Source of the DNA: Clostridia bacterium
GTDB taxonomy: Bacteria > Bacillota_A > Clostridia > Christensenellales > Aristaeellaceae
Direction of reading: 5' to 3'
Assembly: GCA_017530275.1 (NCBI GenBank)
Contig: JAFXMP010000111.1
Coordinates: 1 to 55,177 of the forward strand
DNA length: 55,177 nt
The position numbers were made by a program, and so were the translations under genes. This document shows, in pieces, positions 8,139-17,089 of the stretch; positions within the stretch are counted from its first letter, which is position 1, and the number at the start of each line of letters is the position of its first letter. The notes beneath the pieces are model-generated. The model worked only from the letters and a program-made list of their open reading frames with translations. It searched no databases and was not told the DNA's origin.

Positions 8139-10208
8139 GTGAAAGGCTTTGCCAAGTGGCTGGTCCGGCATCGCGCGCTGGTGATTCTGGTTTGCCTGAT
8201 CCTGATGATCCCGTCGGCGCTGGGAATGGCCGCCACAAAAACCAAATATGACCTGCTGTATTATCTGCCCCAGGACCTGGAAACGGTGCAGGGGCAGGAA
8301 ATCCTGTTGCAGGATTTCGGCAAGGGCGCGTTTTCCCTTTTGGTCACGGAGGGTATGTCCCTCAGGGAGCAGGAGCAAATGGAAAACGCCGTCCGGGAAA
8401 TCCCCCATGTGGAATCCGTGATCGGCTTCGCTTCCATCACCAAAGGAGCGCTGCCGCTGGAGATCATTCCCTCCAATTATCGGGAATTGTTTCAGCGGGG
8501 GGACTGCATGCTGTCCGCCGTGTTTTTTGACACGGGCTCCTCTGCCGAAGAAACCATGGAGGCCATTCAAAAGGTACGGGCTGTTGCGGGGGAAAAATGC
8601 TTTGTGTCCGGCCTGTCCGCCATCGTGACGGATACCAAGCAATTGGTGGAGGATCAGGAGGCCGTTTACGTGGGCATCGCCGTGGCGCTGTGTGCCTTGG
8701 TGCTCATGTTCACCATGGATTCCTTCCTGCTTCCGCTGATCTTCCTGTGCTGCATCGGCGTTTCCATCCTGTACAACATGGGCAGCAATTACTTTTTCGG
8801 GGAGATCAGCTATATCACCAAGGCCGTGGCCGCCGTGCTGCAATTGGGCGTCACGCTGGATTATTCCATTTTCCTGTGGCACAGCTACAAGGAGCAGAAA
8901 GCCCTAACGCCGGATCAGGACGAGGCCATGGCCAACGCCATCCACCTGACTTTCACCTCGATCTTAGGCTCCAGCCTCACCACAGTGGCGGGCTTCATTT
9001 CCATCTGCTTCATGAGCTTCACCCTGGGCCTGGACCTGGGCGTGGTCATGAGCAAGGGCGTGATCTTGGGCGTGCTGGGCACGGTGGTGCTGCTTCCCTG
9101 CGTGATCCGCGCGCTGGATAAGCCCATTGAAAAAACCAGCCACAAACCCCTGCTGCCCAACCTGCATTTCCTGGGATCATTCGTGACGAAGCATTATAAA
9201 GCGCTGTGCGTGATCCTGGCCCTGATGATCGTTCCGGCCTTTTACGGCTACATGAATGCGCCCGTGTATTATGACATGAGCAAGGTCATGCCGCCGGAGC
9301 TGTCTTCCGTCATCGCCAATAAAAAGCTGGCGGAAACCTTCGATATGGCTACCACCCATCTGGTGCTGGTGGACGCGGACGTGCCCGCCAAGGACGTGCG
9401 GGCCATGACGGAGGAAATGAAGCAGGTGGATGGGGTGAAGACCGTGGTCGGCATCGACAGCCTGCTGGGCGCGGGCGTCCCGGAATCCATCATACCCAAG
9501 GATGTGCTGTCGTTGGTCAAGAGCGATCGGTATCAGCTCATGCTGATCAATTCCGCCTATGTGATTTCTTCCGACGAGGTGAACACCCAGATCGATACCC
9601 TGAATAGCATCCTGAAAAAATACGATCAGGGCGGAATGCTTATCGGCGAAGCTCCCTGCATCAAGGACCTGATCGCCTGCACGGATCACGACTTCACGGT
9701 GGTCAGCCTGATTTCGATCATTGCCATTTTCTTCATCATCCTGCTGGTGCAGAAATCCATTACGCTGCCGGTGCTGCTGGTGGCTATCATCGAATTGGCC
9801 ATTGCCGCCAACCTGTGCGTGCCCTATTATCTGAACCAGGAACTGCCCTTCATCGGCCCCATCCTGATTTCCACCATCCAATTAGGCGCAACGGTGGACT
9901 ACGCCATCCTGCTCACCACCCGCTATAAGCAGAACCGCCTGGCGGGGATGGACAAAGCGGATGCCGTGAGCCAGGCCACTGTGGCTTCCGCCCAGAGCGT
10001 GCTGGTCAGCGGTATCGGCTTTTTCGCCGCCACCTATGGCGTGGGCCTGTATTCCAATATCGCCATTATTTCCTCCATGTGCCGCCTCATCGCCCGAGGC
10101 GCGCTGCTGTCGGTGGCGGTGGTGCTGCTGCTGTTGCCCGCCACGCTGCTGCTGCTGGATAAAGTGATCGTACATACCACTTTCGATATGAAAACCGCGA
10201 AAAACTGA
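8139..10208 (+). CDS. MMPL/RND family transporter
   Basis: A 689-residue member of the RND superfamily, MMPL/HAE3-like, with two homologous halves. Each half has one hydrophobic segment, a soluble outer domain and a cluster of about five membrane segments; the second half begins near residue 350 (HYKALCVILALMIVPAFYGY). The duplicated motifs QLGVTLDYSIFLWHSYKE and QLGATVDYAILLTTRYKQ carry the Asp expected for proton coupling. It likely exports lipophilic compounds. The start is GTG at 8139 behind AAGGAGG; an ATG two bases earlier reads straight into TGA and is not usable. It is divergent from a TetR regulator and followed after 20 bp by a secreted coiled-coil protein, probably in the same operon. 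Confidence 0.9.
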   Translation: MKGFAKWLVRHRALVILVCLILMIPSALGMAATKTKYDLLYYLPQDLETVQGQEILLQDFGKGAFSLLVTEGMSLREQEQMENAVREIPHVESVIGFASITKGALPLEIIPSNYRELFQRGDCMLSAVFFDTGSSAEETMEAIQKVRAVAGEKCFVSGLSAIVTDTKQLVEDQEAVYVGIAVALCALVLMFTMDSFLLPLIFLCCIGVSILYNMGSNYFFGEISYITKAVAAVLQLGVTLDYSIFLWHSYKEQKALTPDQDEAMANAIHLTFTSILGSSLTTVAGFISICFMSFTLGLDLGVVMSKGVILGVLGTVVLLPCVIRALDKPIEKTSHKPLLPNLHFLGSFVTKHYKALCVILALMIVPAFYGYMNAPVYYDMSKVMPPELSSVIANKKLAETFDMATTHLVLVDADVPAKDVRAMTEEMKQVDGVKTVVGIDSLLGAGVPESIIPKDVLSLVKSDRYQLMLINSAYVISSDEVNTQIDTLNSILKKYDQGGMLIGEAPCIKDLIACTDHDFTVVSLISIIAIFFIILLVQKSITLPVLLVAIIELAIAANLCVPYYLNQELPFIGPILISTIQLGATVDYAILLTTRYKQNRLAGMDKADAVSQATVASAQSVLVSGIGFFAATYGVGLYSNIAIISSMCRLIARGALLSVAVVLLLLPATLLLLDKVIVHTTFDMKTAKN

Positions 10209-10228
10209 TAGAAGAAGGAAGGATCGCT

Positions 10229-11773
10229 ATGAAAAAGCTGATTGCCGCGCTGCTGGCCGCCGTGCTTACGCTGTGCTGCTGCGCGCCTGCCCTGGGGGAA
10301 AATACCAAGCATGAACGGGTGTATATCGTCGCCGGGCCCGACGGCGAGATTCGGAGCCTCACCGACAGCATCCGTCTGGAAAACAACGACGGACTGGACG
10401 AAATCAACGACGTTTCCCTGTTGACCGGCATTGAAAACATGAGCGGTGATGAAACCTTCACCCGGGACGGCGACGCCCTGATCTGGCAGGCCCAGGGAAA
10501 CGACATCATTTATCAGGGCACTTCCGATCAGGCCCCGGCCATCCTGCCGGAAGTTTCCCTGACGCTGGACGGGGGAGCGGTTACCGCGGCGGAATTGAAA
10601 AACAAAACCGGCGAAGCTGTGCTCACCGTCACCTACAGCGCAAAGATTGATTTGCCCGCCCTGGCGATTACCTTGCTGCCCCTTCCCGCCTCCGGCATGG
10701 AAAACCTTCAAGTGGAGAACGCTATGATCATTTCAGAAGCGGGCCAACGGATCCTGGTGGGCTACGCTGTGCCGGGCGCGGACACAGAACTCCAACTGCC
10801 CGATCATTTCACTGTATCCTTCCACGCGGATCACGCTGATCTGCCTTGGATGATGACCCTGATCTCCGCCGATCCCATCCGCCTGGCATGCAGGGAAATC
10901 GATGCCCGGCTGGATTTTGACCCGCGAAACATCGCCAGCCTGGCTTCCTCTCTGCTTACGGCGCTGAAAAATGGGGAAGACCTGCCCATGCAGCCTGGCC
11001 TTCAAAACCTGAAAACCAATATTGTGCTGGGTCAGGTGAACAATTTCTTTCACAGCCTGACAAAACTGGATGAAGACGCTTTGTCCCTCGGCAGCAGCGC
11101 GGCGGGGATCGCGGACAGCACGCAGGCGTTGCAGGGCAGCGCCGCTGAAGCCAAAACCAGCGCCGGAACCCTGCAATCAGCGCTGAACGGATTGCAGACC
11201 GGCGGCGACAGCCTGAACGTCCAGGCAGACGCCCTGCTGACCGCCGCTTTCCAGTCCGTCCATGCGCAGTTGGCAGCGATGGACGTAACCGCGCCGGACC
11301 TGACCGCGGATAACTATGCGGAAGCGCTGGACGCCGCCGTCCAGGGAACGGATGAAGCGGCCGCGGCAAGGATCGCGGCCTTGAAAAATCAACTGGAACA
11401 AACCGTTCGTTTCGTGGGTGATCTGAACGCTTACATGGACGGCGTAAACCAGGCGGTTCAAAGCGCTGATACCCTGAACGACGCCGTGACCGCCCTCACA
11501 GCGGATACGGACGCCCTGCATAAAAGCGCGGCGGCTCTCCAAAAGGACGCTGGCAAGCTCCAAAAGGACGGCACCGCGAAAGTAAAATCCACTGTAACTA
11601 CCTATACAAAACAGCTTGCCTCCATGGTCCTTCCCTATGTCCAAAACGATCTGACCCGCATTCTGGATATATATGAACAGACCCGGGATCAGGTCCAGAA
11701 CGGCGGTTACGATCTGCGGCCCGATGGCATGCAGGCCTTGACCGTATACATTATCCGCACGGATCTGCAGTGA
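10229..11773 (+). CDS. Secreted coiled-coil protein, partner of MMPL exporter (unknown family)
   Basis: A 514-residue protein with a signal peptide (MKKLIAALLAAVLTLCCCAPALGEN) and no later membrane segment. Residues about 25-250 look beta-rich. From about 270 to 470 there are Ala/Leu/Ser-rich helical repeats (SSAAGIADSTQALQGSAAEA, LNDAVTALTADTDALHKSAA) of the kind seen in YhgE/Pip-like and other heptad-repeat accessory proteins. The gene follows the MMPL exporter by 20 bp with its own AAGGAAGGA ribosome site, so the two are co-transcribed. A role as the exporter's extracytoplasmic adaptor is inferred from position and architecture only. I do not recognise a named family. Confidence 0.7.
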   Translation: MKKLIAALLAAVLTLCCCAPALGENTKHERVYIVAGPDGEIRSLTDSIRLENNDGLDEINDVSLLTGIENMSGDETFTRDGDALIWQAQGNDIIYQGTSDQAPAILPEVSLTLDGGAVTAAELKNKTGEAVLTVTYSAKIDLPALAITLLPLPASGMENLQVENAMIISEAGQRILVGYAVPGADTELQLPDHFTVSFHADHADLPWMMTLISADPIRLACREIDARLDFDPRNIASLASSLLTALKNGEDLPMQPGLQNLKTNIVLGQVNNFFHSLTKLDEDALSLGSSAAGIADSTQALQGSAAEAKTSAGTLQSALNGLQTGGDSLNVQADALLTAAFQSVHAQLAAMDVTAPDLTADNYAEALDAAVQGTDEAAAARIAALKNQLEQTVRFVGDLNAYMDGVNQAVQSADTLNDAVTALTADTDALHKSAAALQKDAGKLQKDGTAKVKSTVTTYTKQLASMVLPYVQNDLTRILDIYEQTRDQVQNGGYDLRPDGMQALTVYIIRTDLQ

Positions 11774-11801
11774 AACCCAAACATGGGGAAGCATAAACAG
11801 A

Positions 11802-12242
11802 ATGACGATCAGAAAAATGACGGCTGCGGATTATGACAGGGTATACGCCCTGTGGATGTCCTGCAAAAATATGGGCTTCAATGATGTGGACGATTCCAGA
11901 GCGGGCATAGAAAAATTCCTCCGCCGCAATCCCGATACGAGCTTTGTGGCGGAGGAAAACGGGGAAATCATCGGCGTAGTGCTGGGCGGACAGGACGGGC
12001 GAAGGGGCTATATCTATCATATGTCGGTGGCGGAAAACCACCGGCGGCAGGGCATCGCCGGGCAGCTGCTGGACCGGTGCCTCGCGGCTATGAAAGAAGA
12101 AGGCATCGCCAAGGTGGCGCTGCTGGTATTCAAGCGCAACCAGCCCGGGAACGCCTTCTGGGAAAGCCAGGGCTTTATCGCGCGGGAGGATGTGGCCTAC
12201 CGCAACCGGGAACTGACGAAGCTCGTGCGGATCGATACCTGA
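11802..12242 (+). CDS. GNAT family N-acetyltransferase
   Basis: A 146-residue GNAT-fold acetyltransferase. The N-terminal IRKMTAADYDRVYALW and the acetyl-CoA-binding segment MSVAENHRRQGIAGQLLDRC (motif A, R/QxxGxA form) are clear, followed by VALLVFKRNQPGNAFWESQGF, typical of motif B. It transfers an acetyl group from acetyl-CoA to an amine or protein N-terminus; the substrate is unknown, although RimI-like proteins share this pattern. It lies 28 bp downstream of the coiled-coil gene and may share its transcript. A terminator hairpin follows. Confidence 0.88.
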   Translation: MTIRKMTAADYDRVYALWMSCKNMGFNDVDDSRAGIEKFLRRNPDTSFVAEENGEIIGVVLGGQDGRRGYIYHMSVAENHRRQGIAGQLLDRCLAAMKEEGIAKVALLVFKRNQPGNAFWESQGFIAREDVAYRNRELTKLVRIDT

Positions 12243-12268
12243 CGCCGCTCCATGAGAAATCTCTTTAT

Positions 12269-12317
12269 AAAACACTGCGAGTCTCCGCTCGGATGAACGG
12301 AAACCCGCAGTGTTTTT
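12269..12317. terminator. Intrinsic terminator between convergent genes
   Basis: AAACACTGCG pairs with CGCAGTGTTT around an inner, partly paired region; TTTTT follows on the plus strand and an A-run precedes it, so it can act in both directions. It separates the GNAT gene from the convergent beta-helix gene. Confidence 0.75.
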
Positions 12318-12331
12318 ATGTTTGTATTGGT

Positions 12332-14320
12332 TTACCACAGCGCCTTTTCCGCGTCGGCGGCGCTTGCGAAGGGGCCGGGCAAGGCGTTTAGGCCCCGGTG
12401 ATTGCCGAAATAGTCCCGGTCGAACAGGATATCGGTGCCGTCAGGATTCTCGAAGCGCTGTTCAGGCTCGAAGGCCTGGCCCAAGGTGTCGCTGGAGATC
12501 AAGCCCACCCGGAAGTCCTGCACCAAATCGTAGAGATCGGTATGCAGGCAGGGCTTGCCGTCCTTTTCGGTCAGTTCCACGGTGACAGGTTTGTCTATGA
12601 TCAGGCCCTGATCCTCATGCTTGCCCGCCACAGCGCCGCCCAGATAGGCGTTGCCGTGCACCCATACGGGCAGGTGGCCGAAGTGGTATTCCGCCAAGCC
12701 GCCCATGTTGGGCTGATCCCCGTGCCAGAAATGGCTGTGCCATTCCTCGTAGCTGGGGAAGATGTCAAAGGGCAGGGTACCTACGCGCTCATAGTCGCAG
12801 GACGTGGGCTGGCGGTCCGGGTCAGTGATAGGATAGTACTGAACGAAAATGTTGTTGTAAATGCGGTCGTCTCCGTGAAGGATGGTCATGAACCCGGCTA
12901 CCTCCGTACGATGGCGGATGTGGTAAGGCGTGTACCGAGGCTCACGCTGGCCGTTGACGATGCTGTCCACGCCCGAATTGATGAGACCGAAGCCGCCCAG
13001 CATCAGGTTATGGACGCAGGCGATGCCCTCGCTGGGCATGACCACGGAGGACTTGGATAAAAGCACGTTGTTGTCGATGAGCGTCGGTCCGTGACCCACC
13101 TCGATGAACACGTCGCAGTTGAACATGGCGCCCTGGGCCTGGCTGACGCCCTCGGGCCGCATGTTATCGTGCATCAGATTCTGAGAAATGCGCGCGCCCT
13201 GGGCCTGCCAGTCGCACCACACGCCCATGATGCAGTGGTGGATATGGTTGCGGCGAATGGTCACGTCGATGGCAGCATGGAGCTTGATGCCCGCCGTTTC
13301 CGCGCCGCCCAATTGCTGAGAGGTGCAAATGTGGTGGATGTGGCAGTCCTCGATGGTGGAGAACACGCCGCCCATGCGGCCCACGATGCCGGTCTGCTCG
13401 CAGTGGTGCACTTCGCACCGGCGGATGATGTGGCCGCCCACTTTTTCTTTCAGCCAGCCGTGATACTGGCCCCGGCACACCGCGTCGCGCTCCATCTGGG
13501 TGGGGGACTTGACCCGTTTGTAATAGAAATACATGTCGTTTTCCGGGTCGAGGTACTTGCCCAGGGAAATGCCGCAGCACTTGCTGTTGCTAATTTCGCA
13601 GTCCTGGATGATCCAGCCCCTGGACCAGTGGGGGCCGATCATGCCGTCCTGGTACGCGGCGGGCGGGGCCCAGGTGGTGGCGGCCTTGTCGATTTTGAAG
13701 GAGCTTACGGTGATGTACCCCACGCCGGTTTTGTCCGGCATGAAGCAGTTCCGCCGCACGGTGATTTCCACCTTTTCGGCGTTGGGGTCCTTGCCCTGGA
13801 AATTGGCGTACAGGGCAGTTTTGCCGTCCTCCTGACGGGTGAACCAGAGATAGCTGGCCTCCTCCTGGTTCCAGGCGAAGGGGTCGGGCTGGCCTGCGCA
13901 GCATTCCTCCAGGGTCACGGTTTCATACATCATGCGGTCGTTCAGGAATACCGCGCCGGTATGCCGCACGGTGGGGGCAAAATACCAGTCGCCGCAGACC
14001 ATGGTGGTATAGGGGTTGTATCCAGCGAATACACCATTATCCACCAGCGCTTTCCACACGGTGCCTTCGTATTTCTCCCAGCTCTTTAGTTCTTCCGCGC
14101 CGGTGATCACCGCGCCTAAGGGCGTTTCCGAACGGTACACGATGCGGTTTTCTTCGGTTCCCGCGTTCTGGGGGTTCACATATTCCCGGTAAATGCCGGG
14201 GGCCACGATGATTTCATCCCCGGGTTTGGCAATTTTTGCCGCGTCGTTGATGCGGCGAAAGGGGGTTGCCTTGCTGCCGTTGCCCTCTTTGGGTGCGGCG
14301 GCGCTGACGTAATAAAGCAT
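12332..14320 (-). CDS. Right-handed parallel beta-helix protein (pectate-lyase-like fold)
   Basis: A 662-residue protein with the DUF1565/beta-helix start seen in polysaccharide-active proteins (ISEYV-like GIYREYVNPQNAG after GDEIIVAPG). It continues into repeated rungs such as GGHIIRRCEVHHCEQTGIVG, FSTIEDCHIHHICTSQQLGG and VTIRRNHIHHCIMGVWCDWQ. No signal peptide is seen: it begins MLYYVSAAAPKEGNG, so it is likely cytoplasmic. Related proteins are lyases, epimerases or glycosidases acting on uronic or galactose-containing sugars; I cannot choose among them. The ATG at 14320 has AAGGAG about 8 bp upstream. It stands alone on the minus strand, but a pectin-related role would match the GH28 gene at the left edge. 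Confidence 0.8.
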   Translation of the reverse strand: MLYYVSAAAPKEGNGSKATPFRRINDAAKIAKPGDEIIVAPGIYREYVNPQNAGTEENRIVYRSETPLGAVITGAEELKSWEKYEGTVWKALVDNGVFAGYNPYTTMVCGDWYFAPTVRHTGAVFLNDRMMYETVTLEECCAGQPDPFAWNQEEASYLWFTRQEDGKTALYANFQGKDPNAEKVEITVRRNCFMPDKTGVGYITVSSFKIDKAATTWAPPAAYQDGMIGPHWSRGWIIQDCEISNSKCCGISLGKYLDPENDMYFYYKRVKSPTQMERDAVCRGQYHGWLKEKVGGHIIRRCEVHHCEQTGIVGRMGGVFSTIEDCHIHHICTSQQLGGAETAGIKLHAAIDVTIRRNHIHHCIMGVWCDWQAQGARISQNLMHDNMRPEGVSQAQGAMFNCDVFIEVGHGPTLIDNNVLLSKSSVVMPSEGIACVHNLMLGGFGLINSGVDSIVNGQREPRYTPYHIRHRTEVAGFMTILHGDDRIYNNIFVQYYPITDPDRQPTSCDYERVGTLPFDIFPSYEEWHSHFWHGDQPNMGGLAEYHFGHLPVWVHGNAYLGGAVAGKHEDQGLIIDKPVTVELTEKDGKPCLHTDLYDLVQDFRVGLISSDTLGQAFEPEQRFENPDGTDILFDRDYFGNHRGLNALPGPFASAADAEKALW

Positions 14321-14364
14321 GGATAAAGCTCCTTTTCATTATCATTTCATTGGCGGAAAATCGT

Positions 14365-14889
14365 TTATTTCGCCGGAGGGCATTTTTCTTTCAAAAACGC
14401 GAGCAGCACATCCTTATCATCGCCTAAATATTGCAGCGGCAGGATGTACGCCCGAGAAGGGCTGTCGTACAGGTACAGGCGGCAGGGCGTTTCCACGATG
14501 CGGATGATGTCGCCATAGGCGACCCGCCGCATGGATTTTTCCGTTGTTTGAATCATTTCCGTATCGGTGAATTCTATATCAGCCTCCGGTTCATAGGGCA
14601 GTTTGCCTTCCTTGCTGATACGCTGGATCGTCCTGCGGACACTCCTTTCCCGTATGCTGGGGAACCGGAAAAAGGAAACCGCCGAAAAGTACGCCAAAAT
14701 GATCCCGCCGATCAGCAAAACAATATCCGATGATCGAAGCGCCAGCAGCGCCAGCATGACAAACGCGGAAAGGAACAGCCCTGTCAGCCTGCCGATCAGC
14801 ATGTTCTTTTTTGCATCCGGATAATGGCGCATGGCGTCCAGATGAAAAGCGATATAGTCTTCTTCCGTCAGCGTGACATGGAACTTCAT
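14365..14889 (-). CDS. YcxB-like family membrane protein
   Basis: A 174-residue protein beginning MKFHVTLTEEDYIAFHLDAM, with two adjacent membrane segments (about residues 31-70) and a C-terminal cytoplasmic beta-rich domain (EMIQTTEKSMRRVAYGDIIRI, PLQYLGDDKDVLLAFLKEK). This matches YcxB-like proteins, whose function is unknown; the C-terminal part resembles PH-like domains. It is downstream of the HPr gene on the same strand with a 51-bp gap. Confidence 0.75.
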   Translation of the reverse strand: MKFHVTLTEEDYIAFHLDAMRHYPDAKKNMLIGRLTGLFLSAFVMLALLALRSSDIVLLIGGIILAYFSAVSFFRFPSIRERSVRRTIQRISKEGKLPYEPEADIEFTDTEMIQTTEKSMRRVAYGDIIRIVETPCRLYLYDSPSRAYILPLQYLGDDKDVLLAFLKEKCPPAK

Positions 14890-14940
14890 GGCGTTCTCTT
14901 TCTTTATCAGATTCCAATTGGCCGATCATGCGGCACGAAG

Positions 14941-15198
14941 CTAAAATTTCGTCCAGAAAAAGGCTTTCAGCTTCACTGCGGCGGCGTACTCGTCCTCGCC
15001 CTCTAAAATCACCTGCACGGTGTCGCCCTGCCTGATCCCAAGGCCCATGAGGCCTAAGATGTTCTTGGCGTCGGCTGTCTTTTCATCCTTGGCAACGGAA
15101 ACGGCGCAGGCGTACTGCCGCGCTTCCTTCACCAAAATCCCCGCGTGGCGGGCGTGCATCCCCACGGGGGCTTTGATGGTGTACATGAAGGACTGCAT
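14941..15198 (-). CDS. HPr family phosphocarrier protein lacking the Ser46 site
   Basis: An 85-residue HPr-fold protein. Phosphocarrier His15 is present (GMHARHAGILVKEA), although the usual Pro18 is His. The regulatory site is altered: KNILGLMGLGI replaces the family's KSIMGVMSLGI, so residue 46 is Asn and cannot be phosphorylated by HPr kinase. It is thus the reverse of Crh, which keeps Ser46 but lacks His15. Starting at the ATG at 15198, behind a GGGGGG stretch, puts His and Asn at exactly positions 15 and 46, which supports this start; Met5 is an alternative. No EI or PTS permease gene is nearby. It could serve a PTS without catabolite-repression signalling or a dedicated phosphotransfer route. 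Confidence 0.85.
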   Translation of the reverse strand: MQSFMYTIKAPVGMHARHAGILVKEARQYACAVSVAKDEKTADAKNILGLMGLGIRQGDTVQVILEGEDEYAAAVKLKAFFWTKF

Positions 15199-15228
15199 AG
15201 GTCTGCCCCCCTTTCCGAATGGAGAACG

Positions 15229-15390
15229 GCGGGGCTTTGCCCCGCACCCCACCAGGGGCGTGACGCCCCTGGACCCGCAATCATGGAAACAGCATGACAC
15301 AGCCAGATGACAATCTCCCGCTGTTTTTAGTGGGGTCCAGGGGACGAAGTCCCTTGGTTCAGGGGTTCAGGGGGCTGAAAAAGCCCCCTG
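15229..15390. repeat. Nested hairpin cluster between HPr and pgi
   Basis: Four hairpins in one intergenic space: GCGGGGC/GCCCCGC at 15229-15245; CCAGGGGCGT/ACGCCCCTGG at 15252-15272 (1-nt loop); CCAGGGGAC/GTCCCTTGG at about 15337-15356; CAGGGGGCT/AGCCCCCTG at 15368-15390. The flanks CCCCTGGACCC and GGGTCCAGGGG are inverted to each other, so the block looks like a composite repetitive element of the kind common in clostridial intergenic DNA. The last hairpin may help end pgi transcripts, but there is no T-run. Confidence 0.65.
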
Positions 15391-15396
15391 CCTCGT

Positions 15397-16980
15397 TCAA
15401 ATCTCCAGCAAATCGCTGAACGCTTTCAGCGCGCCGTCGGTATCGTGGGCCAGGACGCGCTTGGCCAGCACCTTGCCCAGCTGCACGCCCTCCTGGTCGA
15501 AGCTGTTCAGGTTCCAGACGAAGCCCTGGAACATTACCTTGTTTTCAAAATGGCTCAGCAGCGCGCCCAGGGCTTCGGGGGTGAGCTGTTTGCCAATGAT
15601 GATGCTGGAGGGCCGCCCGCCCGCGAAATTCTTGTTGGGGTTCGCGTCATTTTTGCCGCAGGCGAAAGCCATGATCTGGGCGGCCACGTTGGCGCACAGC
15701 TTCTGCTGGCTGGTGCTGCCCTGAATGTCCACGTCCATGCCCGCCTGATTCTGGCTGAAGCCCACGAACTGGAGCGGCACGATGTCGGTGCCCTGGTGTA
15801 AAAGCTGATAGAAGGAATGCTGGCCGTTGGTGCCGGGCTCGCCGAAAATGATGGGGCCGGTCACGTAGGAAACGGGCTCGCCGAAGCGGTTCACGCTCTT
15901 TCCGTTGCTCTCCATGTCCAACTGCTGCAAATGGGCGGGGAAACGGGACAGGGCCTGGGAATAAGGCAGCACGGCGGTGGCGGGATAGCCCTGCACGTTG
16001 CGCTCGTACACGCCGATGAGGGCGTCTAACATGGCGGGGTTCTGCCTGATGTCGGCGTTCTTCGCCAAAGCGTCTTCTTCCGCCGCGCCGTTCAGGAAAC
16101 GGGCGAACACCTCCGGCCCAAAGGCCAGGGACAGCACCGCGCCGCCCACGCAGGAGGTGGAGGAATAGCGGCCGCCGATGTAATCGTCCATGAAGAAGGC
16201 AGCTAAATAATCGCTGCTGCTGGCCAGGGGGCTGGTTTCGCTGGTGACGGCCACCATATGCTTGGCGGGGTCCAGCCCGGCGTTTTTCAGCGCGTCCTTC
16301 ACAAAGGCTTCGTTGGTCAGGGTTTCCAGGGTGGTGCCGGATTTGCTCACCAGTACGAACAGGGAATGGGGCAGGTCGATGGCCTTCAACACGCTGGCCG
16401 CGTCGTCCGGGTCCACGTTGCTGATGAACCGGGCTTCCATCTTAAAGCACCCGTTCTGCTTCGCCCAGTTTTCCAGGGCCAAATACATAGCCCGGGGGCC
16501 CAGATCGCTGCCGCCGATGCCGATCTGCACCACGGTGGTGAACTTTTCGCCCGCCGCGTTGGCAATCTCTCCGGCGTGCACTTTTTTCGCGAACTCTGCT
16601 GCTTTCTGCTGCTGAGCGGCGTAGAATTCCCGCTTGTTCACGCCGTCGGCGGTCACGTCGCTGCCCAGTTGGCCGCGGGTGAGCTGATGCAGCACCAGGC
16701 GCTTTTCGCCGGTGTTGATCACCGCGCCGTCGTACAGCGCTTCGTACTTGGCCGTGAGTTGGGCTTCGTCAGCCAATTCCTGCAAAGCGGAGAGTACTTC
16801 TTCGTCCACCTGCTTGGCGGCGTAATGATAGGTAAGCCCCGCGGCCATGGGCGCGGCGTATTCCTTTACACGCTTGGCCCCGTTTTCCCCGGCCATGGCG
16901 GTTTGCAGGTTCACATGGTTTTTCAGTTCGTTCAGTTTGCCGTAAGCGGAGAGCATATCAAGATTTTTCCAGGAAATCAT
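15397..16980 (-). CDS. pgi: Glucose-6-phosphate isomerase
   Basis: Glycolytic isomerase converting glucose-6-phosphate and fructose-6-phosphate, 527 residues, close to the length of the longer bacterial Pgi type. Diagnostic segments include QIGIGGSDLGPRAMYLAL, FVLVSKSGTTLETLTN and GGRYSSTSCVGGAVLSLAFG. The ATG at 16980 has AGGAAG at 8 bp; the open frame continues to 17142, but that extension crosses the end of the Fic gene and the predicted promoter. Cytoplasmic housekeeping enzyme with its own promoter. Confidence 0.95.
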   Translation of the reverse strand: MISWKNLDMLSAYGKLNELKNHVNLQTAMAGENGAKRVKEYAAPMAAGLTYHYAAKQVDEEVLSALQELADEAQLTAKYEALYDGAVINTGEKRLVLHQLTRGQLGSDVTADGVNKREFYAAQQQKAAEFAKKVHAGEIANAAGEKFTTVVQIGIGGSDLGPRAMYLALENWAKQNGCFKMEARFISNVDPDDAASVLKAIDLPHSLFVLVSKSGTTLETLTNEAFVKDALKNAGLDPAKHMVAVTSETSPLASSSDYLAAFFMDDYIGGRYSSTSCVGGAVLSLAFGPEVFARFLNGAAEEDALAKNADIRQNPAMLDALIGVYERNVQGYPATAVLPYSQALSRFPAHLQQLDMESNGKSVNRFGEPVSYVTGPIIFGEPGTNGQHSFYQLLHQGTDIVPLQFVGFSQNQAGMDVDIQGSTSQQKLCANVAAQIMAFACGKNDANPNKNFAGGRPSSIIIGKQLTPEALGALLSHFENKVMFQGFVWNLNSFDQEGVQLGKVLAKRVLAHDTDGALKAFSDLLEI

Positions 16981-17043
16981 AGCGTACTTCCTTTCTTTTC
17001 GCCCTTCGGATTTTTCACCCGGCGGGACGTTTATTTCGCTTCC

Positions 17044-17072
17044 ATTATTGCACAAAAAGGCTGTACATGCAA
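17044..17072 (-). promoter_or_regulatory. Candidate sigma-A promoter for pgi
   Basis: On the minus strand: TTGCAT (17072-17067), a 17-bp spacer and AATAAT (17049-17044), about 65 bp upstream of the pgi ATG and just past the end of the Fic gene. Confidence 0.55.
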
Positions 17073-17089
17073 CAGAAAAAACGTTTCTT

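Noticed and set aside
12398..14089. Long plus-strand open frames opposite the beta-helix gene
   Set aside because: They are antisense to a well-supported gene, with biased composition and no domain.
14941..15198. HPr protein as Crh
   Set aside because: Crh keeps Ser46 and lacks His15; this protein shows the opposite.
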